NCBI GenBank assembly: GCA_027492775.1
Contig: JAPUEC010000253.1
Span: 1 to 33,414, forward strand
Direction: 5' to 3'
DNA: 33,414 nt
Origin: Rhodocyclaceae bacterium
GTDB lineage: Bacteria > Pseudomonadota > Gammaproteobacteria > Burkholderiales > Rhodocyclaceae
The translations under genes and the position numbers were made by a program. The notes beneath the pieces are model-generated. The model had not been told where the DNA came from. It saw nothing but the letters and a program-made list of their open reading frames with translations, and searched no databases. Position 1 is the stretch's first letter. Every line of letters begins with the position of its first letter. Shown piece by piece: positions 6,747-14,744 of this stretch.

Positions 6747-7103
6747 ATGGAAAAGTATGTTGACGGATTTCTCATCCCCATCGCCCGCGATCGCCTCGAC
6801 CAATACAAGGCCATGGCCGAGCAGGCCGGCGCCGTCTGGAAAGAGCACGGCGCATTGGAATACTACGAATGCGTCGGCGACGACCTCGAGAAGGAAGGCA
6901 TGGCCTCCTTCTTGCAATCGGCGGGCTGCGGGCCGGAAGAGACGGTGATCTTCTCGTGGATCGTCTATCCCTCCCGCGACGACCGCGACCGCATCAACGC
7001 CGCGGTCATGGCCGACCCGCGCATCGCCAGCCTGCCGCCGGAAATGCCCTTCGACTGCAAGCGCATGGCTTACGGCGGTTTCACCACCATCGTCGCCGAG
7101 TAA
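6747..7103 (+). CDS. DUF1428 (YbaA-like) protein
   Basis: This 118-residue protein matches the DUF1428/YbaA family: YVDGFLIPIARDRLDQYKAM at the N-terminus, HGALEYYECVGDDL in the middle, IFSWIVYPSRDDRDRINAAV, then MPFDCKRMAYGGFTTIV at the end. The fold is a dimeric ferredoxin-like barrel similar to ABM domains; the function is unknown. AAAGGAGCAAGCCC precedes the ATG. It lies within the P2 operon, four bases ahead of the next VOC gene, indicating translational coupling. Confidence 0.93.
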   Translation: MEKYVDGFLIPIARDRLDQYKAMAEQAGAVWKEHGALEYYECVGDDLEKEGMASFLQSAGCGPEETVIFSWIVYPSRDDRDRINAAVMADPRIASLPPEMPFDCKRMAYGGFTTIVAE

Positions 7104-7107
7104 TTCC

Positions 7108-7515
7108 ATGTCCAGCCAGATCTTCGTCAACCTTCCCGTCGCCGACCTGCAGGCGTCCATCGACTTCTTCACTGCGCTCGGTTTCAGCTTCAATGCGCAA
7201 TGGACCGACGACACGGCGACCTGCATGGTGGTCGGCGACAATATCTTCGTCATGCTGCTCAAGCGCGAGCGCTTCGCCACCTTCACCCCCAAGCCCGTGG
7301 TCGATGCCCGCTTCGCTACCGAAGTACTGGTCTGTATCTCGCTCGCGAGCCGCGCGGCGGTGGATGAGATGGTGAGCAAGGCCGTCTCGGCCGGCGGCAG
7401 CCTCTACAACGATCCGCAGGACCACGGCTTCATGTACGCGCATGGCTTCCAGGACCCAGACGGGCACATCTGGGAGCTGGTTTTCCTGGAGCCGCCGGGG
7501 ACTGCCGCCTCATGA
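7108..7515 (+). CDS. VOC-family protein (glyoxalase-like)
   Basis: The 135-residue protein has the VOC pattern: IFVNLPVADLQASIDFFTAL (about 5-24), VVGDNIFVMLLKRERF, and HGFQDPDGHIWELVFLEP at the end. It is the third VOC protein of the cluster and belongs to the branch often annotated as glyoxalase/extradiol dioxygenase-like. It starts four bases after the DUF1428 gene and its stop overlaps the sigma-factor start (ATGA at 7512-7515). That overlap couples its translation to the regulator. Confidence 0.93.
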   Translation: MSSQIFVNLPVADLQASIDFFTALGFSFNAQWTDDTATCMVVGDNIFVMLLKRERFATFTPKPVVDARFATEVLVCISLASRAAVDEMVSKAVSAGGSLYNDPQDHGFMYAHGFQDPDGHIWELVFLEPPGTAAS

Positions 7516-8789
7516 CCACGGCGGCTGGCGATAGCGTCCGCCAGACCATCGAGGCCGTCTGGCGCATCGAGGCGGCGCGGATCATCGGCAGCGTCGCCCG
7601 CCTCGTCCGCGATATCGGCCTCGCTGAGGAGTGCGCCCAGGAAGCGCTGCTGGCGGCGCTCGAACACTGGCCCTCCGGCGGCATCCCCGACAATCCTGCC
7701 GCTTGGCTGATGACCGCCGCCAAGCGCCGTGCTCTAGATCTCCTGCGCCATGGCCGGCTCGCCGGCGACAAGGCGACCGAGATCGGCCACGAGATCGATT
7801 TTCGCCATGAAGTCGCCAGCGAGGAGGAGCGTGAGCGTATCGACACCGCGCTCGACGACACGGTCGGCGATGACGTATTGCGCCTGATCTTCACCGCCTG
7901 TCACCCGGTGCTTTCGCCCGAAGCACGCTGCACCCTCACCTTGCGGGTGATGGGCGGGCTCACCACCGACGAGATCGCCCGCGCTTATTTGAAGCCGGAG
8001 CCGACCATCGCCCAGCGCATCGTCCGCGCCAAGCGCACGCTCGCCGCCGCCCGTATTCCCTTCGAGGTCCCGCGCGGGCCGGATTTGGCGGAACGGCTCG
8101 CTTCGGTGCTCGAAGTCATCTACCTCATCTTCAACGAGGGTTACTCCGCCACCTCGGGCGAGGACTGGATGCGCCCGGCACTTTGCGACGAGGCCATGCG
8201 CCTGGGCCGTGTACTCGCCGGCCGTATGCCGGAGGAGAGCGAAGTGCTGGCCTTGGTCGCCTTGATGGAAATCCAGGCTTCGCGCTTCCCAGCGCGCACG
8301 GGCGCCGATGGCGCGCCGGTGCTGCTGCTCGACCAGGACCGCAGCCGCTGGGACCACCTGCTGATCCGGCGTGGTTTGCAAGCGCTCGCTCAGGCGGAAG
8401 CCCTGCCCGGGCCGCTCGGTATCTACGGATTGCAGGCCGCCATCGCCGCCTGCCACGCCCGCGCCAATCGTGTCGAAGAAACCGACTGGGAGCGCATCGC
8501 CGCCCTCTACGACGCCCTGGCCCAACTCGCACCCTCGCCGGTGGTGGCGCTCAACCGCGCCGTCGCCGTTTCGATGGCGTTCGGGCCGGCGCCGGCGCTG
8601 GAACTGGTGGACGCCCTATGCGACGACCCAGCATTGCGTCAATACCATCTGCTGCCAGCCGTCCGCGGCGACCTACTCTCCCGTCTCGACCGCCCGGCCG
8701 AGGCGAGCGCCGAATTCCGCCGCGCCGCCGAGCTCACCCGCAACAACCGCGAACGAGCGCTGCTGCTGGCCAAGGCGGCCAGCCAATAA
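7512..8789 (+). CDS. ECF42-type RNA polymerase sigma factor with C-terminal TPR-like extension
   Basis: The protein has 425 residues, far longer than a normal ECF sigma factor (about 180-200). Region 2 spans about 10-80 (IGLAEECAQEALLAALEHWP, then NPAAWLMTAAKRRALDLLR). Region 4 lies about 110-180 (LSPEARCTLTLRVMGGLTTDEIAR). A helical extension of about 230 residues follows, with repeat-like pairs and the characteristic FNEGYSATSG. This architecture defines the ECF42 group, whose members lack an anti-sigma gene, are thought to be controlled through the C-terminal extension, and are linked to DGPF genes. All three traits hold here. It is last in the operon and overlaps the VOC gene by ATGA. The inducing signal is unknown. 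Confidence 0.93.
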   Translation: MTTAAGDSVRQTIEAVWRIEAARIIGSVARLVRDIGLAEECAQEALLAALEHWPSGGIPDNPAAWLMTAAKRRALDLLRHGRLAGDKATEIGHEIDFRHEVASEEERERIDTALDDTVGDDVLRLIFTACHPVLSPEARCTLTLRVMGGLTTDEIARAYLKPEPTIAQRIVRAKRTLAAARIPFEVPRGPDLAERLASVLEVIYLIFNEGYSATSGEDWMRPALCDEAMRLGRVLAGRMPEESEVLALVALMEIQASRFPARTGADGAPVLLLDQDRSRWDHLLIRRGLQALAQAEALPGPLGIYGLQAAIAACHARANRVEETDWERIAALYDALAQLAPSPVVALNRAVAVSMAFGPAPALELVDALCDDPALRQYHLLPAVRGDLLSRLDRPAEASAEFRRAAELTRNNRERALLLAKAASQ

Positions 8790-8816
8790 CACCGGACCTT
8801 CGAGCGGTGGCAACGA

Positions 8817-9812
8817 CTACTGGAGCACCATCTCCACCCGACGGTTCTTGGCACGCCCTTCTTCACCCTGGTTGCTCGCAACCGGCGCAAGATTGGCGAC
8901 GCCCTTGCCGATGAGCCGGTTGCGGGCGATCTTGTAGTCGCCGGCCAGCGCATTGACCACCGCGTCGGCGCGGCGCTGCGAGAGCGACAGGTTGTACTCG
9001 AGCTTGCCCTGGTTGTCGGTGTGGCCGACGACATAAACGGCGGCACCAGGATTCTGTTGCAGGAAACGGCCCATTTCGTCGAGCTGCGGCTTCGATTCCG
9101 GCTTGATCTCCGCCTTGTCGGTATCGAACAGGACGCCGTAGATCGCCACCTTGCCGTCGCGATTGAGCGCCTGCTGGATCTCGCTCGACTTCAGCGTCAC
9201 CATACGGCTCTCCATCTTGCCGGCTTGCACCTGCTCCACATAGGCGGTGACGCGGTTCTTGATGCTGCTGTCGGCCGCATTGCCGGAAGTGGCGGTCATC
9301 ACCACCACGTAGTTCGAGCCCCCCGGCTGTTTTTGCTCCCCGACATAGACGCGGACATCGCTCACATCCATGGTGAAGGCGTATTCGGCGATCTGCTTGC
9401 CGGCAAGGCGATTGCGCTTGTTGCGGAAGTAGAGCGCCTCATGCATGTCCTTGCCGCAGCTCTCCAGCGCACACTCGAAAAGTGGCGTGTAGCCGCTCTT
9501 CCCGAGAACCTCCGTGTAATTGCGCAGCACTTCGAGCGAGGAACGCCCTTCCGGCGCCAGATAAAGCACCCGCGTCCGCTTGCCTTCCACCCGCTGCACC
9601 TTGTCGAATCCACGTACGCCTTCCTTGCTGAAAGCCTTGCCCAATGGCAGCTCGGTCTCGTCGAAATCGCCATATTGATAACCGAAGATCACCGACCCGG
9701 CGTAGCGCGGCAACCCGACCGGATCCTTCGCCTTGGCAATATCCGCCGTCGGCGCCGCCTGGCCGAAAGACCAGACGAGCGAACAGCACAACAGCAACAA
9801 TCCTCGTTTCAT
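8817..9812 (-). CDS. OmpA-family envelope protein with N-terminal DUF4892-like domain
   Basis: From ATG 9812 the product is 331 residues. A signal peptide MKRGLLLLCCSLVWSFGQA precedes a domain with DPVGLPRYAGSVIFGY and YLAPEGRSSLEVLRNYTEVL that resembles DUF4892. The C-terminal part, about 215-331, is an OmpA domain: VLFDTDKAEIKPESKPQLDE, YVVGHTDNQGKLEYNLSLSQ, RRADAVVNAL and KNRRVEM, the residues that hold peptidoglycan. It probably sits in the periplasm or outer membrane, attached to the cell wall. AAGGGGA stands before the chosen start; a longer frame to 9920 has no signal peptide at its beginning. It converges on the sigma-factor gene with only 27 bases between. Confidence 0.9.
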   Translation of the reverse strand: MKRGLLLLCCSLVWSFGQAAPTADIAKAKDPVGLPRYAGSVIFGYQYGDFDETELPLGKAFSKEGVRGFDKVQRVEGKRTRVLYLAPEGRSSLEVLRNYTEVLGKSGYTPLFECALESCGKDMHEALYFRNKRNRLAGKQIAEYAFTMDVSDVRVYVGEQKQPGGSNYVVVMTATSGNAADSSIKNRVTAYVEQVQAGKMESRMVTLKSSEIQQALNRDGKVAIYGVLFDTDKAEIKPESKPQLDEMGRFLQQNPGAAVYVVGHTDNQGKLEYNLSLSQRRADAVVNALAGDYKIARNRLIGKGVANLAPVASNQGEEGRAKNRRVEMVLQ

Positions 9813-9991
9813 CGAAATCCCCTTGGTTATTTTTTCAATGCGAAGCGAATAATCGCGCGGCGAAATGGCAGGGGTCAAGACCTGAAACGATGCCGATGCG
9901 GAGTAATTCTCAGGCGGCAACGACTCCCCCCTTTCTCACATGCCCCAGAGAGGGGAATAAGCCACGAAATGCCTCAAAGATCGCATTGCCA

Positions 9992-9997
9992 TTGACA
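9992..9997 (+). promoter_or_regulatory. Candidate -35 box before the CARDB-like gene
   Basis: A perfect TTGACA lies 60 bases upstream of the start at 10058. No good -10 hexamer is present at 16-18 bases downstream (GGCATT/GCATTT), so this is a tentative half-promoter, perhaps needing an activator. Confidence 0.3.
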
Positions 9998-10057
9998 TTT
10001 TCATGTCGCACACTGGCATTTGCTTTATTCCAAAAATGTTTTTAGGGAGGAGAAATC

Positions 10058-10624
10058 ATGGCCAGGAAACTTTGGCTCGGCGCGTTCTTTTCATTCTTGC
10101 TAGTCGGTTCCGCATTCGCAGCCGAACCACCTCGCGTTTCAACGCAGATGGAAAAACCGAAGGTCGCGCCGTCGCAAATCAACGTGGCGCCCGCCATAAG
10201 CCCCAGCGCATCGAAGTCGGGTTCGGTCCAGCTGGACGCCAGCAAATTAAAGCCGGATTTGAGCTGCGTGATATCGGGATCCTACGAGTTCGGCGACAAA
10301 GTGGTCCCGATCAAGAATGGTGGGAGCAGCATCGGAGCCGATGAACAGCGAATCCGGATCGATGTCGCGAACAAGGGTACGGTCAGCGCCGACAAGTTCA
10401 CCGTCGTCGTCAAGGTCAACGGGGCTTTTACGTCTGACCCGCTGACTTACAGTTCGAGCCTCGGCGCAAACATCACCTTGACCAAAACAATCAAGATCCG
10501 GACCCCGGCGGTTTCCCACGATGTAGCGATCAAAGCCGTGGTCGATGCAGAAGGGAAAATCAATGAGAGCAACAAGGCCAACAACTCCTGCGAGTTTAAA
10601 TACACCGCGATGGACGTGCACTAA
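10058..10624 (+). CDS. Secreted protein with CARDB-like domain
   Basis: The 188-residue protein has a clear signal peptide, MARKLWLGAFFSFLLVGSAFA, cut before AEPP. A low-complexity Ser/Pro/Lys linker follows to about residue 60. A single Ig-like domain occupies about 65-185 with RIRIDVANKGTVSADKFTVV and VVDAEGKINESNKANNSCEF. The latter is the typical E.NEsNN end of CARDB (cell-adhesion-related) domains. Two cysteines (in LSCVIS and NSCEF) could form a disulfide. GGGAGGAGAAATC precedes the ATG. It is probably periplasmic or surface-exposed. Its partner is unknown. Confidence 0.85.
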   Translation: MARKLWLGAFFSFLLVGSAFAAEPPRVSTQMEKPKVAPSQINVAPAISPSASKSGSVQLDASKLKPDLSCVISGSYEFGDKVVPIKNGGSSIGADEQRIRIDVANKGTVSADKFTVVVKVNGAFTSDPLTYSSSLGANITLTKTIKIRTPAVSHDVAIKAVVDAEGKINESNKANNSCEFKYTAMDVH

Positions 10625-10697
10625 ACGGCCGGCTGACGCACTTCTTCGGGGGTAAAACCGTGGGGGTGCCGAGAACCGAAGCTCATGCATCACGACT

Positions 10698-10732
10698 GAC
10701 AAAGCCGGCGGCGTGAAGATGCCGGCTTTGTC
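10698..10732. terminator. Bidirectional terminator-like hairpin
   Basis: GACAAAGCCGGC (10698-10709) and GCCGGCTTTGTC (10721-10732) form a perfect 12-bp stem with an 11-base loop, between two converging genes. Short T/A stretches inside the stem ends would serve both directions. Confidence 0.6.
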
Positions 10733-10753
10733 TCGGATAACGGCGCCTCGGGC

Positions 10754-11434
10754 TTATTGGAAATTCAGCAACCAGCCGATATTCGCCGCGTCGCCTTCCC
10801 GCATCAGTGCCTCCACCCGCACATCCACGCGCTTGGTCGCCGCCGCGCCTTCCGCGATGATCTTGTTGTCGAGTTCTTCGCAGGGCATGGTCGGCAGCGC
10901 CATGACCGTGCGTTCCAGCAGCGCCGCCTCCTGCACCACGATCGCCGCCTTCTTGTTCATCTCGACCCAGCTTTTGCGCCTCCACTCGGAGTACGCCTGG
11001 CGGAGGCCCGCAGACGCGTCTTTCTCGCCGGTCCAAAGCGGCACGTAATAGTCGCTGTTGATCATGGCGTTGATCCATTTCACCGAGCAGGTTTTATCGC
11101 CGGCCGCGGCGGTAGCCCACTTCCAGTCAAACTTCCACACATAGGCAGTACCGCATTCGGTCTTGCAGAGCGGCAGCGGCCCTTTCTTGCGGATTTCCTG
11201 GTGCATTTCCTTGGCATTGCCCGCCAGAATCGTGTAATCGCTAACCTTGTTGCGATAGAGCAAGTCTTTCTGCTCGATCGGCCCGCTATCCGGCAGCGGC
11301 ATCTTGAGAATAGCTTCGTAGCCCTCGGCAGTAACGGGCGGATGATCCATGACCTGGCCGCCCCACTTCTCGCAGCCCGCGATTGCGATAATGGCAAGCG
11401 CCAGGAGCGCGCACCGGATTTTTTTGTCGTTCAC
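10754..11434 (-). CDS. Lipoprotein, DUF922-like without HExxH
   Basis: From GTG 11434 the product is 226 residues. The N-terminus reads MNDKKIRCALLALAIIAIAGC, with a lipobox AIAGC, so it should be a lipid-anchored protein. The body contains AYVWKFDWKWATAAAGDKTC, SVKWINAMINSDYYVPLW, and a late AALLERTVMALPTMPCEELD. That order of W/C-rich strand, long helix and Cys resembles DUF922, a putative metallopeptidase family. The HExxH expected in the helix is replaced by MNKKAAIVV, so peptidase activity is unlikely if the relation is right. GAGGAAATGCC precedes the GTG. The longer frame to 11515 would bury the signal peptide. Confidence 0.75.
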   Translation of the reverse strand: MNDKKIRCALLALAIIAIAGCEKWGGQVMDHPPVTAEGYEAILKMPLPDSGPIEQKDLLYRNKVSDYTILAGNAKEMHQEIRKKGPLPLCKTECGTAYVWKFDWKWATAAAGDKTCSVKWINAMINSDYYVPLWTGEKDASAGLRQAYSEWRRKSWVEMNKKAAIVVQEAALLERTVMALPTMPCEELDNKIIAEGAAATKRVDVRVEALMREGDAANIGWLLNFQ

Positions 11435-11776
11435 GGCATTTCCTCGAAATTTGGTCGTTCTATCCGGTTCGCGTGTCGCTTCAGTCGGCGTCCGTCGATG
11501 AGCGGGACCGGCCACCCGGTTTTAAGGGCCGTAGCATACACCCGCCTTGCGGCACTGCGCTTCGCCAAGCTTTCGCGCGCTTCGACACGCGCCACTCGGA
11601 TGCCCGGCCGACATACTGTGCGCTCGGGGTTGGGCGGCGGGCTTGGCTGACTTACACTCACGCATATTCTTGGCGATCACGATGCGGCCTATTCAACTAA
11701 ACCCTTCTTTCAGCAAACCGATTCACCTAGGGCGTGTTTACAATCAGGTGACGGTTGCGCGAAGGGCTGGCAACGC
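11435..11776. other. Gene-free interval upstream of modB
   Basis: No credible gene is seen in these 342 bases; the overlapping small frames have no ribosome site and no family. A TACAAT at 11739-11744 could be a -10 box for modBC, but no matching -35 is visible. No ModE-like operator was recognised. Confidence 0.4.
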
Positions 11777-12454
11777 ATGCTGACCGCCGACGATTTTTTC
11801 GCCCTGCGCCTGACCCTTGAATTGGCGACGCTGACGACCGCGCTCCTGCTGCTCCTCGGCACCCCGCTCGCCTGGTGGCTGGCACATACCCCGTCACGCC
11901 TGAAGGGTGTCGTCAGCGCGCTGGTGGCACTGCCGCTGGTATTGCCGCCCACCGTGCTCGGCTTTTATCTGCTTGTCGTTCTCGGGCCGCACGGCGCCAT
12001 CGGCCAACTGACGCAGGCGCTCGGCCTCGGCGTGCTCACCTTCACCTTCCCTGGTCTGGTGCTCGCCTCGGTTCTTTTCTCGCTGCCCTTCGTGGTGCAA
12101 CCGCTGCGCAACGCCTTCGAGGTCATTGGCGAGCGGCCCTTCGAAGTCGCCGCCACCTTGCGCGCCGGCCCTTGGGATCGCTTCTTCAGCATCGCCCTGC
12201 CGCTCGCCCGGCCCGGCTTCATCACCGCCGCCATTCTCGGCTTCGCTCACACCGTCGGCGAATTCGGCGTGGTGCTGATGATCGGCGGCAACATTCCGGA
12301 CAAGACGCGCGTGGTGTCGGTGCAGATCTACGATCACGTCGAGGCCATGGAATACGCGCAGGCGCACTGGCTTGCCGGCGGCCTGCTGCTCTTTTCCTTC
12401 CTGGTGCTGCTGGCGCTCTACACCCTCACGCCGCGGCGCGGGAGGCTGCTGTGA
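11777..12454 (+). CDS. modB: Molybdate ABC transporter permease ModB
   Basis: The 225-residue membrane protein has about five hydrophobic segments and the ModB/CysTW permease signature. It shows [20 protein letters not shown], then [24 protein letters not shown], the EAA loop that contacts the ATPase, followed by [19 protein letters not shown], characteristic of molybdate permeases. It forms the inner-membrane channel for molybdate (or tungstate). The stop overlaps the modC start (GTGA at 12451-12454). No modA gene for the periplasmic binding protein precedes it, although modABC order is usual. Confidence 0.94.
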   Translation: MLTADDFFALRLTLELATLTTALLLLLGTPLAWWLAHTPSRLKGVVSALVALPLVLPPTVLGFYLLVVLGPHGAIGQLTQALGLGVLTFTFPGLVLASVLFSLPFVVQPLRNAFEVIGERPFEVAATLRAGPWDRFFSIALPLARPGFITAAILGFAHTVGEFGVVLMIGGNIPDKTRVVSVQIYDHVEAMEYAQAHWLAGGLLLFSFLVLLALYTLTPRRGRLL

Positions 12455-13521
12455 GCATCGCCGCCCGCTTCCAGCTCGGCTATCCGGGCTTTTCGCTCGA
12501 CGTCGCGCTGGAGTTGCCGAGCCGAGGCGTCACGGCGCTGTTCGGACCTTCCGGCTCCGGCAAGAGCAGTCTGCTGCGCTGCTTTGCCGGATTGGAGCGC
12601 GCCACCAGAGGGCACTTGCGGGTCAAGGACGCCATCTGGCAAGACGAAAACACCTTCCTTCCCCCGCATCGCCGACCCATCGGCATGGTCTTCCAGGAAG
12701 CGAGCCTCTTCCCTCACCTCAGCGTCGCCGAGAACCTGCGCTATGGCTGGAAGCGTCTGCCGCCGGCGGCGCGCAGGGTAGCGTTGGAACAAGCGGTCGA
12801 ACTGCTCGGCATCGCCCAATTGCTGTCCCGGATGCCGGAAAAGCTCTCTGGCGGCGAGCGCCAGCGCGTTGCCATCGCCCGCGCCCTGCTCGCCAGCCCC
12901 GAACTGCTGCTGCTTGACGAGCCGTTGGCGGCGCTCGATCAGGCGCGCAAGAACGAAATCCTGCCCTACCTCGACCGCCTGCACGACGAACTCGACATCC
13001 CCATGCTCTACGTCAGCCACGCCCCGGACGAGGTGGCGCGGCTGGCTGACCATATCGTCGTGCTGGAAGGGGGCCGAGTGGTCGCAAGCGGCCCGCTGGC
13101 GGAAACGCTGGCCCGCATCGACCTGCCCATTCGCCTCGGCGAGGACGCCGGCGTGGTGCTCGAAGGCACGGTGATCGAACGCGACGAAGAATGGCATCTG
13201 GTGCGGGTCGCCTTTCCCGGCGGCGACCTCTGGGTGCGCGACGACGGTACTCCGCTCGGCCGCAACGTACGGCTGCGCATCCTGGCGCGCGACGTCAGCA
13301 TTGCGCTCGCCGAGACCGCCGGCACGAGTTTTCTCAACGTGCTGCCGGCCACCGTGGCCGAAGTGGCCGATGAAACGCATCCGGCCGTGGCACTGGTGCG
13401 CCTCGCCGTCGGCGCCTCGTCCATCGTCGCCCGGCTCACCCGCCGCTCCGCCGCCGCCCTCGCCATCGAGCCCGGTCGGCAGGTGTGGGTTCAGATCAAG
13501 GCCGTTGCGCTCATCGCCTGA
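12451..13521 (+). CDS. modC: Molybdate ABC transporter ATP-binding protein ModC
   Basis: From GTG 12451, overlapping the modB stop, the protein has 356 residues. Walker A is GPSGSGKS (32-39), the Q-loop is [15 protein letters not shown], the signature is [15 protein letters not shown], and Walker B is [12 protein letters not shown] followed by the H-loop YVSHAPDEV. The C-terminal part (about 285-356) contains a TOBE/Mop domain ([20 protein letters not shown]) that binds oxyanions and regulates transport in ModC. The size matches the family. Together with ModB it powers molybdate import, supplying molybdoenzymes. Confidence 0.95.
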   Translation: MSIAARFQLGYPGFSLDVALELPSRGVTALFGPSGSGKSSLLRCFAGLERATRGHLRVKDAIWQDENTFLPPHRRPIGMVFQEASLFPHLSVAENLRYGWKRLPPAARRVALEQAVELLGIAQLLSRMPEKLSGGERQRVAIARALLASPELLLLDEPLAALDQARKNEILPYLDRLHDELDIPMLYVSHAPDEVARLADHIVVLEGGRVVASGPLAETLARIDLPIRLGEDAGVVLEGTVIERDEEWHLVRVAFPGGDLWVRDDGTPLGRNVRLRILARDVSIALAETAGTSFLNVLPATVAEVADETHPAVALVRLAVGASSIVARLTRRSAAALAIEPGRQVWVQIKAVALIA

Positions 13522-13536
13522 CCGCGGCGGCCGAAA

Positions 13537-14454
13537 CTAATCCAGCACACCTGCCGCCAGCGGCGGCGGTGCGCTCCGCCACTGGCTCAGCGCGACGCCG
13601 GCAAAGACCAACACCGCGCCCAGCACCTGCTGAAAAGTCAGCCGCTCGCCCAACAACAGCACGGCGAACAACAAGGTGAAGAGCGGAATGAGGTTAATGA
13701 ACGCCGACGCCTGGCTCGCGGAAAGTCGGCTGACCCCGAAGTTGTAAAGCCCGTAGGCGCCGACCGTCACCGCCACGCCCAGGTAAACCACCGCGCCCAG
13801 CACCGGCAGGCTGACCGTTTGCGGCACCGGCGCACTCCATAGCGCCAGTGGCAGGAAGAAGATCGCGCCGACGAAGGACTGCATCGCGGTCAGCAAGAAG
13901 GTGGAATAGCGCTCGGAAAGATATTTGAGCGTCAGGATGTAACCCATGGCGCAAAGCATGGCGAGAAATTCAAGGAAGTTGCCGAGCAGCGGCTGAGGCG
14001 CATGCCTGTCCGCTTCGCCGCCCAGGCTCAGCCAGACGGCGCCCACCACCGCCATCAGAAATCCGGCCAGGCAGGTCCGGCTGATACGCTCGCGCAGAAA
14101 GACGAAGGCGCCCACCGCCACCAGCAAGGGCAACAGCGCCGTGATCATGCCGGCTTGTGCGGCACTGGTGTGCTGGAGCGCCAGCGCCTCGAACACGAAA
14201 TAGAGACACGGCTCGCAGACCGCCAGCCCGAGCAGGAATTTCCAGTCGCCGGCACGATACTCCGGACGTGCCGGCGCCCACCAGTGCCAGGCGCCGAGGA
14301 ATACCAGGCTGCCGAGCGCCATGCGCGCGAAGATTACCCAAAGCGCCGGCAACTCGGCGAAGGCCAATTTCAAGGCAATGAATGAACTGCCCCATAACGC
14401 CATGGCGATCACCAGGCAACCCATCGCCTGGAGCCGGGCTTTCCTCTGCTGCAC
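13537..14454 (-). CDS. DMT/EamA-family transporter
   Basis: The 305-residue protein has ten hydrophobic segments in two EamA repeats. The first opens with VIAMALWGSSFIALKLAFAE; the second runs from about 155 and ends with FQQVLGAVLVFAGVALSQW. Such proteins export amino acids or other small metabolites, and the substrate cannot be read from sequence. The start is GTG 14454 with GGGAGAAAACG before it. A TATACT (minus strand, 14477-14482) about 20 bases further upstream is a plausible -10 box. It converges on modC with 15 bases between. Confidence 0.92.
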   Translation of the reverse strand: MQQRKARLQAMGCLVIAMALWGSSFIALKLAFAELPALWVIFARMALGSLVFLGAWHWWAPARPEYRAGDWKFLLGLAVCEPCLYFVFEALALQHTSAAQAGMITALLPLLVAVGAFVFLRERISRTCLAGFLMAVVGAVWLSLGGEADRHAPQPLLGNFLEFLAMLCAMGYILTLKYLSERYSTFLLTAMQSFVGAIFFLPLALWSAPVPQTVSLPVLGAVVYLGVAVTVGAYGLYNFGVSRLSASQASAFINLIPLFTLLFAVLLLGERLTFQQVLGAVLVFAGVALSQWRSAPPPLAAGVLD

Positions 14455-14744
14455 CGTTTTCTCCCATTAATCCGCAAGTATACGGGAGGCGGCATGGCAA
14501 AGCCGAATCCTGCCTTGGCAAACCAAAAGGAAAGCACCGTTTTAGCGATGGGCAACGGACTTAGAGATTGGCTATCCGCAGTCCTTGATTGATTCGCCAA
14601 AGGTACGATGCAATCCGGAATACCAGAATGATTGCCTGCCAACCACATTAACAGAGCTTACTGTCGCTACACGATCCTAAGTGGGAATTCAACTCCATAG
14701 CGTCATGCATCTGCTTTTGAAGGTCAAGCGGCCTTAGAAACCTT

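Noticed and set aside
5541..7379. Long antisense open frame of 612 codons
   Set aside because: It lies opposite five genes with clear families, ribosome sites and tight spacing; the long frame is a by-product of high GC at third codon positions.
11875..12450. Upstream extension of the modC frame over modB
   Set aside because: The frame is open but the extra residues are a shadow of modB; ABC motifs begin only after GTG 12451.
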